This document shows positions 7,906-14,860 of a DNA stretch of 64,000 bases, in pieces. The notes under the pieces were generated by a model. The model had not been told where the DNA came from, did not search any database, and saw only the letters and a list, made by a program, of their open reading frames with translations. Both the position numbers and the translations under genes were made by a program. Numbering within the stretch: the stretch's first letter is position 1; each line of letters begins with the position of its first letter. Source of the DNA: Streptomyces tubercidicus (GTDB lineage: Bacteria > Actinomycetota > Actinomycetes > Streptomycetales > Streptomycetaceae); assembly GCF_027497495.1 (NCBI RefSeq), contig NZ_CP114205.1:7564001-7628000 (forward strand), in the 5' to 3' direction.

Positions 7906-8727
7906 TCACCGCTCCAACCCGGCCGCGTGATCGGGCACATACGTCTGCAGATCGCGGGGCGGCCGCTGATAGCCGGTGGCGGACGGCCGGGGCGGGAGTT
8001 CGAGCTCCGGCGGGGCGATGTCGCGATAGGGAACCGTCGACAGCAGATGGGCGATCATGTTCAGCCGGGCCCGGCGTTTGTCGTCGCTCTCGACGACGTA
8101 CCACGGTGCCTCCGCGATATCCGTGTGGACGAACATGTCGTCCTTGGCTCGCGAGTACTCCTCCCAGCGGGTCAGCGACTCCAGGTCCATGGGGGAGAGC
8201 TTCCAGCGCCGGGTCGGGTCCTCCAGCCGGCGCCGGAACCGCTGCTCCTGGACCTCATCACTCACCGAGAACCAGTATTTGCGCAGCAGGATCCCGTCCT
8301 CCACCAGCATCCGCTCGAAGACCGGGCACTGCCGCAGAAACCGCTGGTGCTCGGCCGGCGTGCAGAATCCCATCACCCGCTCGACACCGGCCCGGTTGTA
8401 CCAGCTGCGGTCGAACAGCACGATCTCGCCCGCCGCCGGAAGGTGCTCCGTATAGCGCTGGAAGTACCACTGGGAGCGCTGCCGCTCGGTCGGCCGGGGC
8501 AGTGCCACGATCCGTGCCACCCGGGGGTTGAGGTGCTCGGTGACGCGTTTGATCGTGCTGCCCTTGCCGGCCGCGTCGCGCCCCTCGAAGGCCACCACCA
8601 GCCGGGCGCCCTCGGCCCGTACCCACTCCTGGAGCTTCACCAGCTCCGTCTGCAGCCGGTACAGCTCCCGCTCGTAGATCTTCCGCGGCACCTTCGCCGG
8701 GCCGTTGCCGCCCTGTTTCTCCGCCAT
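7906..8727 (-). CDS. ppk2: Polyphosphate kinase 2 (PPK2), single-domain
   Basis: A 273-residue P-loop kinase that transfers phosphate between polyphosphate and nucleoside diphosphates. Walker A is seen as FEGRDAAGKGSTIK, Walker B as LFDRSWYNRAGVERVMGFC, and the lid region contains FRRRLEDPTRRWKLSPMD. The length and single domain fit PPK2 class I, which mainly phosphorylates ADP or GDP, though the class is not certain from sequence alone. It is the last gene of the minus-strand series USP - DUF1876 - pncB - ppk2, 69 bases after pncB. The gap contains a 23-bp direct repeat. In this island polyphosphate-driven nucleotide regeneration would suit energy-starved cells. Confidence 0.92.
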   Translation of the reverse strand: MAEKQGGNGPAKVPRKIYERELYRLQTELVKLQEWVRAEGARLVVAFEGRDAAGKGSTIKRVTEHLNPRVARIVALPRPTERQRSQWYFQRYTEHLPAAGEIVLFDRSWYNRAGVERVMGFCTPAEHQRFLRQCPVFERMLVEDGILLRKYWFSVSDEVQEQRFRRRLEDPTRRWKLSPMDLESLTRWEEYSRAKDDMFVHTDIAEAPWYVVESDDKRRARLNMIAHLLSTVPYRDIAPPELELPPRPSATGYQRPPRDLQTYVPDHAAGLER

Positions 8728-8754
8728 ACGACGACGGTACGGAGAAATGCCGCA

Positions 8755-8804
8755 CCGGGCCTCCCGGCCTCAGGCGTACGGCCGGGCCTCCCGGCCTCAG
8801 GCGT
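8755..8804. repeat. 23-bp direct repeat spanning the pncB stop codon
   Basis: The 23-base unit beginning CCGGGCCTCCCGGCCTCAGG occurs at 8755-8777 and again at 8782-8804, period 27. Each unit contains an inverted CCGGG-CCT-CCCGG, so each can fold into a small hairpin. The second copy includes the TGA of pncB, as if the gene tail had been duplicated. It may act as a double hairpin between pncB and ppk2. Confidence 0.7.
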
Positions 8805-10143
8805 GTGAGCCGAACGGGGCCAGGACTTCGCGTTCGATCCGCCGCCGCACCCGGTGGGTCAGGTCGGCGAGCCGTTTCGACACCCGCGGCCGCACCGCAT
8901 GCGGCGACCGGATGGACCGGGCCGTCGCGGGCAGCTCCGCGAGATCCGCCACGACCCGCCGCCGGGCGTCCATCAGCCGGCCGCGCGCGGTGCTCCGCAC
9001 ACCCCCGCGCATCAGCGTCTCCAGCAGCGGCGTACTGCCCGCCGGGAGCGGCTCATCGGCCAGGCCGATCACATCGTGGCACCCGGGCCTGCGGAAGACC
9101 TGCTTGCGCCCCGGGGCGCTCGCCTTCGCCGCCGACAGCTTCATCACCGGCCGGCCGTCGTAGGCCACGAGCTTGTACGCCGAGTCCAGGGAGGGGGCGT
9201 CGGCACTGACTCCGACGCGCGTGCCCACGGCGTAGACATCGATCGGCGCGCCCGCCCGTGCCAGGTCGTGCACGGCGAACTCGTCCAGTCCGCCGCTCGC
9301 GACGATCCGCACCTGCGGCAGCCCCGCGTTGTCCAGGATCGAGCGGGCCCGCACGGCGAGTTCCGCCAGGTCACCGCTGTCCAGGCGGATGGCCGACCCG
9401 TCGCCGCGGCCCAGCCCGTTCAGCACCCGGGCCGCGGCCGCGACACCGGACTCGGTGTCGTAGGTGTCCACCAGAAAGGTCACCGGGCCGGGGTGGCAGA
9501 GCGCGAACGCGGTGAACGCCGCCTCCTCGTCCTCGAACGCCTCGATGTATGAGTGGGCCATCGTGCCGACGGCCGGCAGATCCTCGGCGTGCGCCGCCGC
9601 CACATTGCTGGTGCCCGCGAATCCGGTCATGGCACCGAGCCGGGCCACCTGGTAGGCGGCGGCGGTCCCCGGCGCGCGCCGCAGCGAGAAGTCCACGACG
9701 GAGCGGCCCCGCGCGGCGAGCACACAGCGGACGCATTTGGAGGCGAGGGCAGTCTGATGGGTGAGGTGATTCAGCACCAAGGACTCCACCAGCTGCGCCT
9801 GCGGCAAAGGAGCGGTGATCTCCAGCAGCGGCTCACCCGCCAGCACCACCCGCCCCTCGGGCACCGCCCGGACCTCACCGGTGAACCGCATGCCCAGCAG
9901 CGGCGCCAGCTCCCGCGCGGGTCGTTGCAACGCCTCGGCGAACACCTCGACATCCTCGTGTCCGACCGTGAATCCGGCGAGGAAGTCCAGGACGGTTTCG
10001 GCCCCCGCGGCGATCAGAAATCCCCGTTCCGGCGGCAGCGCCCGTACAAAGCAGCTGAAGGTCGCCGGTTGCGTCATGCCCTCGTGCAGATACGAGAGGG
10101 CCATGGTGACTTCGTACAGGTCGGTGGTCGTCGCATCCGACAT
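8797..10143 (-). CDS. pncB: Nicotinate phosphoribosyltransferase
   Basis: A 448-residue enzyme of the NAD salvage pathway that joins nicotinate and PRPP to nicotinate mononucleotide. The N-terminus TTDLYEVTMALSYLHEGM is the family signature. The core includes FSLRRAPG (the autophosphorylation-loop region is close by), the PRPP-binding segment IRLDSGDLAELAVRAR and IVASGGLDEF. The start at 10143 follows AAGGAG with six bases between; an in-frame upstream extension is unsupported. In mycobacteria the homologue pncB2 (Rv0573c) belongs to the DosR regulon, which fits this neighbourhood. DUF1876 lies 63 bases upstream and ppk2 69 bases downstream, so co-transcription is likely. Confidence 0.92.
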   Translation of the reverse strand: MSDATTTDLYEVTMALSYLHEGMTQPATFSCFVRALPPERGFLIAAGAETVLDFLAGFTVGHEDVEVFAEALQRPARELAPLLGMRFTGEVRAVPEGRVVLAGEPLLEITAPLPQAQLVESLVLNHLTHQTALASKCVRCVLAARGRSVVDFSLRRAPGTAAAYQVARLGAMTGFAGTSNVAAAHAEDLPAVGTMAHSYIEAFEDEEAAFTAFALCHPGPVTFLVDTYDTESGVAAAARVLNGLGRGDGSAIRLDSGDLAELAVRARSILDNAGLPQVRIVASGGLDEFAVHDLARAGAPIDVYAVGTRVGVSADAPSLDSAYKLVAYDGRPVMKLSAAKASAPGRKQVFRRPGCHDVIGLADEPLPAGSTPLLETLMRGGVRSTARGRLMDARRRVVADLAELPATARSIRSPHAVRPRVSKRLADLTHRVRRRIEREVLAPFGSHA

Positions 10144-10206
10144 GGCCGACTCCTTCCACGGACGGCCGGGCCACCGGTCGGCTGCGGCCGCCGCCCGCAC
10201 CCGGGC

Positions 10207-10506
10207 TCACGCCATGGCGTCCGTCCAGCCGTAGGCGACGCGATGCTCACGCCGCTTCGGTGCGGCACCGACACCTTCCAGATCGTGGTCGGCCACCCGC
10301 AGCAGCTTCCCGGCGAGGTCCTGCACCGCACGCCCGGCCGCGATCTCGTCGCCGATCTCCGGTACGTCCCGGTCCTCGGGGCTGCACCGGGCGATGCCGT
10401 GCCCGGCGAGGGTGGTGGTTCCGGTACGGAGCTCCACCCGCGCCTTGGTCGTCCCGTCCTCCTCGAAGAGGTACAGCCGGACGGGCCATTCGACTGTGTG
10501 TGCCAT
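10207..10506 (-). CDS. DUF1876 small protein (Rv1738/Rv2632c family)
   Basis: A 99-residue soluble protein. The first half (HTVEWPVRLYLFEEDGTTKARVELRTG) and GHGIARCSPEDRDVPEIGDEIAAGRAVQDLA are diagnostic of DUF1876. The fold of the mycobacterial homologue Rv1738 resembles ribosome hibernation factors, and Rv1738 is strongly induced by DosR in hypoxia. Here it lies between a universal stress gene and pncB, all on the minus strand, so a role in stress-induced translational quiescence is a reasonable inference but not shown by the sequence. Confidence 0.88.
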   Translation of the reverse strand: MAHTVEWPVRLYLFEEDGTTKARVELRTGTTTLAGHGIARCSPEDRDVPEIGDEIAAGRAVQDLAGKLLRVADHDLEGVGAAPKRREHRVAYGWTDAMA

Positions 10507-10693
10507 GGTGTGCCTCCGCTTCCCCTGCCGCGGGCACGCTCCGGAGGCCGCGGCCGCACCGCGACCGGGGTGGCCGCACCGTCGGCAGCTGCTCCCGCTG
10601 TATGAGCCCCTACCGTCATCATCCGCCTTCTGCCGTGGCGCGTCCTGGCACGCCGGTGGCCGTCACGGACCGTGGCGCCCGTGGCCGTAACGG

Positions 10694-11563
10694 TCATTCA
10701 GGGGGCACCACGGCCACCGGACACGGAGCGTGGTGGACGACCGCCTGCACGACATGGCCGATCCGGGGGCCCGGCAGCCGGTGCCGGTGCCGTCGGCCGA
10801 CGACGAGCAGCCCCGCGTCCGCGGCACTGTGCAGCAGCGCGGGCGCCGGACTCTCCATCACCACCCGCTCGTCCACCCGCAGGTCCGGATACTTGTCGCG
10901 CCAGGGCCGCAGGGCGGCGGCCAGCTCCTGCCGCGCGTCCTGCTCCGCCTCCTCGGCGGCGACCGGCTCCACCCCGCCCCCGCGGTTGTACGCGTACGAG
11001 GGAAGGTGCCTGCCATGGACGGCACGCAGGGTGACACCCCGCCGGGCGGCGCTGTCGAAGGCGAAGGCGAGCAGCGCCTCACACGGCTCATGGAGGCTCA
11101 GCGCCATCATCACCTCGCCCGCGCCCTCGTGCGCCCCGGGGTCCTGCCGGGCGCGTACCAGGACGAGGGGGGAGGCGGTGTGCGCCACCAGCCGCAGTCC
11201 GAGCTCACCGAGCGCATAGCGGGACACCGGGCCCAGATCCCGGGAGCCGAGCACCAGCAGATCCGACTCTTCCGCGGCTTCCTGCAGGGCCACGGGCGGG
11301 TCCTTGGCCACCAGGACCTCGTCCACCGGAAGGTCCGGGAAACGGGCGTGGACCATCGTGGCGGCGTCATTCATCATCCGGTGGGGCCAGTAGTTCTGGT
11401 CCTCTCCGGCCTCCGGGCGGGGTGTGGGCTCCGGCGCGAGCAGCACCCAGGCATGCAGCAGCCGCAGGCGCGCATGACGAAGCCGCGCCTCCTCCGCCGC
11501 CCACCGGATCGCGGACAGGGACTCGGCCGTACCGTCCACACCGGCGGTGATGACATCCTTCAT
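10694..11563 (-). CDS. Universal stress protein, tandem UspA domains
   Basis: A 289-residue protein with two UspA domains. Domain 1 (KDVITAGVDGTAESLSAIRWA ... VLGSRDLGPVSRYALGELGLRLVAHTASPLVLV) and domain 2 (ending VVGRRHRHRLPGPRIGHVVQAVVHHAPCPVAVVPPE) each end in the typical HxxxPVxVV strand. The start at 11563 is supported by GGAGCGAGG upstream and by homology; the longer in-frame reading is rich in Arg and unlikely. It heads the minus-strand series leading to DUF1876 (187 bases on), pncB and ppk2. It is probably distinct in promoter from the ABC operon that ends at 11673 just upstream. Confidence 0.87.
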   Translation of the reverse strand: MKDVITAGVDGTAESLSAIRWAAEEARLRHARLRLLHAWVLLAPEPTPRPEAGEDQNYWPHRMMNDAATMVHARFPDLPVDEVLVAKDPPVALQEAAEESDLLVLGSRDLGPVSRYALGELGLRLVAHTASPLVLVRARQDPGAHEGAGEVMMALSLHEPCEALLAFAFDSAARRGVTLRAVHGRHLPSYAYNRGGGVEPVAAEEAEQDARQELAAALRPWRDKYPDLRVDERVVMESPAPALLHSAADAGLLVVGRRHRHRLPGPRIGHVVQAVVHHAPCPVAVVPPE

Positions 11564-11672
11564 GGCCTCGCTCCATTCCTGGCGCGCTCGGCGCGTTCGC
11601 GCCCCCACTTCAAGGGTGCTCGACCTTCTCCGCTCCGGCATGAGCCACTCGGTCCCTCCCGCCGCCGCGGGG

Positions 11673-12941
11673 TCAGAGCCGTCCGTGCGCCCGCTGCGCC
11701 CGCCGCGACAGCGAGTCGATGACCACGGCGATCAGCAGCACCCCGCCCGTGATCATGAACTGCACGGCCGTCTGGATGCCCATCAGGGCCACACCGGAGG
11801 CGATCGACTGGATCACCAGGACACCGAGCAGAGCCGACCAGGTGCGGCCCCGGCCGCCGAACAGACTGGTGCCGCCGATCACCGCCGCCGCGATGACGTC
11901 CATCAGCAGCAGACCCGCCCCCGAGGTCTGACTGGCCGAGGTGACCCGCGAGGCCAGGAACAGCCCGCCGACCGCCGCCATCGTGCCGGACATCATGAAG
12001 ACCGAGATACGGACCAGATCCACATTGAGGCCGGTGCGGCGGGAGGCTTCGACGCTGCCGCCGAGCGCGAAGATCATGCGTCCGTAGCGGGTCCGGCGCA
12101 GCACACAGTCCAGACCGACCAGCACCACCAGGAAGATCAACAGGGCCAGCGGGAGCCCCAGGAACTGATTGAGGACGAACGCCGAGGCCATCGCGATCGC
12201 CGCCAGCACGCCGGTGCGCAGCAGGATCTCGCTCAGCGGCCGGGCGGGCACACCGGCGGCCCGGCGCCGCCGCGCGTCATGGTACGAAGCCAGGAAGTAC
12301 CCGGCGGTGCCCAGCGCCGCCAGGCCGTACGCGGCGGCCACATTGTGGAAGTAGTAGCCGGTCAGCATCGCGAGCAGGCCCTTGTCGTCGATGTTGATCG
12401 TGCCGTTGGCGCCCAGGATGTAGAGCATCAGGCCGTTCCAGCCCAGCAGCCCCGCAAGGGTGACCACGAACGCCGGTACCCCGACCTTGGCGAGGAAGAA
12501 CCCCTGCACGGCACCGATCGCCATACCGCCGAGCACCGCGATGAGCAGTGCGAGCCCCTCCGGCACGCCGTGACTCACATTCAGCACCGCGAACGCGGCC
12601 GCGGCCAGGCCGCTGACCGAGCCGACCGAGAGATCGATCTCGCCCAGCAGCAGCACGAAGACGACGCCCACCGAGATCATGCCGGTGCCGACGATGTCCA
12701 CGCTCAGATTGGACAGGTTGCGCGGCGACAGAAAGTTCTCATTGAGGCTCTCGAAGATGATCCAGACCACGATCAGGCCGAGCGCGACCGGGACCGAGCC
12801 GAGCTCCCCGCTGTGGAACCTGCGCTTGAGGATCTCCAGCGGGTTCTGGGTACCGAACTCGGGCGCCAGCCGCCGCCGGTCGGCAGCGGTCACCGCACCG
12901 CCGGCCGTCTTCTGCTTCCTGAGCGCCCATGTCCGGCTCAT
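11673..12941 (-). CDS. CUT2-family sugar ABC transporter permease (XylH-like)
   Basis: A 422-residue polytopic membrane protein with about ten predicted helices after a 60-residue cytoplasmic N-terminus. The CUT2 permease signature is seen in GVVFVLLLGEIDLSVGSVSGL, and near the C-terminus VIAAAVIGGTSLFGGRGRTW. The length is slightly above E. coli XylH. The start at 12941 overlaps the ATPase stop by ATGA. It is the last gene of an eight-gene minus-strand run and forms the membrane channel for the importer with the ATPase and lipoprotein upstream. The substrate is probably a pentose or related sugar, judged from the binding protein. Confidence 0.9.
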   Translation of the reverse strand: MSRTWALRKQKTAGGAVTAADRRRLAPEFGTQNPLEILKRRFHSGELGSVPVALGLIVVWIIFESLNENFLSPRNLSNLSVDIVGTGMISVGVVFVLLLGEIDLSVGSVSGLAAAAFAVLNVSHGVPEGLALLIAVLGGMAIGAVQGFFLAKVGVPAFVVTLAGLLGWNGLMLYILGANGTINIDDKGLLAMLTGYYFHNVAAAYGLAALGTAGYFLASYHDARRRRAAGVPARPLSEILLRTGVLAAIAMASAFVLNQFLGLPLALLIFLVVLVGLDCVLRRTRYGRMIFALGGSVEASRRTGLNVDLVRISVFMMSGTMAAVGGLFLASRVTSASQTSGAGLLLMDVIAAAVIGGTSLFGGRGRTWSALLGVLVIQSIASGVALMGIQTAVQFMITGGVLLIAVVIDSLSRRAQRAHGRL

Positions 12942-13747
12942 GACTCCCCTTCCCATTCCGGCGCCTTGCGGCGGGTCACGGCGTTGTCCGTGGCCCCGGT
13001 GATGGAGGAGATGATCTGTTCGTGCGAGGTGGTCGTCACATCGAAGAACCCGTTGTTCCGGCCCAGCCGCAGTACGGCGATCCAGTCCGCGACCGCCTTG
13101 ATGTCACCCATGTTGTGGCTGATGAGCAGCACCCCGAGACCGCGCTCCCGCAGCTGGTCGACGAGGTCGAGGACCTGGGCGGTCTGTTCGATGCCCAGGG
13201 ACGCGGTGGGCTCGTCGAGCAGCACCAGCCGGGGCTCGCCGAGGAGCGAGCGGGAGATCGCGACGGTCTGCCGCTGGCCGCCGGAGAGCGAGGCGACCGG
13301 CAGGCGGACGTCGGGCATCCGGATGGCCAGCATGTCGAGCAGGTCCAGGGTGAGGCGCTCCATCTCCACCTCGTCGAGCACACCGCCCCGGTGGATCTCC
13401 CGGCCGAGGAAGAGATTGCCGACCACATCGAGGTTGTCGCACAGCGCGAGGTCCTGGTAGACGGTGGCGATTCCCAGGTCCTGGGCGTCGTGCGGGCGGG
13501 CGAGGTGAACCGGCCGGCCCTCCCACTCCACCACGCCCTCATCGGCGGGATCGACTCCGGCGATCACTCTGATCAGCGTGGACTTTCCGGCGCCGTTGTC
13601 GCCCACGAGCGCGACGACCTGACCGGCGCGGATCTCCAGATCGACATCGGCCAGGGCCTGGACGGCGCCGTACCGCTTGAAGATGCCGCGCAGCGCCAGC
13701 AGCGGCGGTACCGGCCTCGGCCGCCGGAGAGTTGCGCCGGACTCCAT
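12938..13747 (-). CDS. CUT2-family sugar ABC transporter ATPase, single NBD
   Basis: A 269-residue ATPase with Walker A GDNGAGKST (Lys55), Q-loop TVYQDLALCDNL, ABC signature LSGGQRQTVA, Walker B LVLLDEPTAS and H-loop LLISHN. XylG, AraG and RbsA usually carry two fused ATPase domains (about 500 residues); this one has a single domain, as in FrcA-like transporters, and would work as a homodimer. It starts 11 bases after the binding-protein stop codon and overlaps the permease by four bases. Confidence 0.9.
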   Translation of the reverse strand: MESGATLRRPRPVPPLLALRGIFKRYGAVQALADVDLEIRAGQVVALVGDNGAGKSTLIRVIAGVDPADEGVVEWEGRPVHLARPHDAQDLGIATVYQDLALCDNLDVVGNLFLGREIHRGGVLDEVEMERLTLDLLDMLAIRMPDVRLPVASLSGGQRQTVAISRSLLGEPRLVLLDEPTASLGIEQTAQVLDLVDQLRERGLGVLLISHNMGDIKAVADWIAVLRLGRNNGFFDVTTTSHEQIISSITGATDNAVTRRKAPEWEGES

Positions 13748-13758
13748 GGATGCCTGCC

Positions 13759-14859
13759 TTACCTGAGGAGCCCCGCCTTCTTGCAGGCGGACTCGAACTT
13801 GGGGGTACAGATCTGATCGATCCGGTACATGCCGTCCTTGACCACGGTGTTCTTGATGTTGTGCACATTCACGGAGACCGGGGTGAGCAGTACGGCCGGG
13901 ATGCCGCGGTGGGTGGGGCTGTTGACCGTGTGTGTCGTGATGCCTTTGAGCTTCTCGCCGCGTCCCAGCGCGACGGCCATGGCGGCGGCGGTGCCCGCCT
14001 CGGGCGCGAAGGGCTTGTAGACCGTCATGATCTGATCACCCGTCACCAAGCGCTGAATGGCGGCGAGTTCGGCGTCCTGGCCGGTGATCGGCGGCAGCGG
14101 GGTGACCTTGGCGGCATGCAGGGCGGCGATGATACCGGCGGCCAGACCGTCATTCGCGGAGTAGACGCCGTCGATATGGTCGGCGCCGAGCGCCGAGATG
14201 GCGGCGGACATATTGCGATTCGCGTTCTCCGGCCGCCAGTCACCGGTCTCATAGACCTTCCCGATCTTCACCCTGCCCTTGAGCACGGCGAGCGCGCCCT
14301 GCTTGAACCAGGCGGAGTTGGGGTCCGACGAAGCGCCGTTCATCATGACGATCTGGGCGTGACGCGCTTGGGGGCCGAGCGCCTTGAGCAGCGCCTCGCC
14401 CTGCAGCCTGCCGACCGTCGCACCGTTGAAGGAGACATAGGCGGACACCGGCCCCTCGACGAGACGGTCATAGGCGACGACCGGGATCCCGGCCCGCCGC
14501 GCGCTCTCCACCGACGAACGCAGCGACTTGGAGTCGACGGCGTCCAGGATCAGCACCTGAACCTGCTTGGTGATCATCGCGTCCATCTGCTGCTGCTGAG
14601 TGGCCACATCGTGCTGCGCGCTGACCGTCTCCACCGTGCAATCGGGGCACAGCCGATGGATCTTCTTCTCGATCAGCGGCTTGTCGAAGTGGTAGAGGCG
14701 CGAGGTGTTGTCCGGGAGCAGCACCCCGATCTTCGGGGCGCCCCCGGAGGCGGACCCGCCTGACTCCCGTGCCCCGCCGGCCTCTCCGCAGGCGACCGGG
14801 CCGGCCACCAGGCACACCCCGACGAGCAGGGCAGCGGCGCCACGCAGACGGGCACGCAC
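13759..14859 (-). CDS. Xylose-type sugar-binding lipoprotein (XylF-like)
   Basis: A 366-residue exported lipoprotein. The start GTG 14859 was chosen because AGGAGG lies nine bases upstream, the upstream stop is at 14861, and it gives a clean signal peptide (MRARLRGAAALLVGVCLVAG) with lipobox Cys24. The mature protein is a Peripla_BP_4 fold and follows XylF closely: GIPVVAYDRLVEGP, VSFNGATVGRLQGEALL, GDWRPENA, GVYSANDGLAAG, TGQDAELAAIQRLVTGDQIMTVYKP. It delivers a pentose or similar ligand to the permease encoded two genes on. Only one base separates it from the SpoIIE phosphatase stop, so ligand capture and partner-switching signalling may be co-expressed. Confidence 0.9.
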   Translation of the reverse strand: MRARLRGAAALLVGVCLVAGPVACGEAGGARESGGSASGGAPKIGVLLPDNTSRLYHFDKPLIEKKIHRLCPDCTVETVSAQHDVATQQQQMDAMITKQVQVLILDAVDSKSLRSSVESARRAGIPVVAYDRLVEGPVSAYVSFNGATVGRLQGEALLKALGPQARHAQIVMMNGASSDPNSAWFKQGALAVLKGRVKIGKVYETGDWRPENANRNMSAAISALGADHIDGVYSANDGLAAGIIAALHAAKVTPLPPITGQDAELAAIQRLVTGDQIMTVYKPFAPEAGTAAAMAVALGRGEKLKGITTHTVNSPTHRGIPAVLLTPVSVNVHNIKNTVVKDGMYRIDQICTPKFESACKKAGLLR

Positions 14860-14860
14860 C

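Noticed and set aside
8755..8804. Attachment-site duplication from an integrated element
   Set aside because: Copies are adjacent (period 27), no integrase or tRNA is nearby, and flanking genes are normal.
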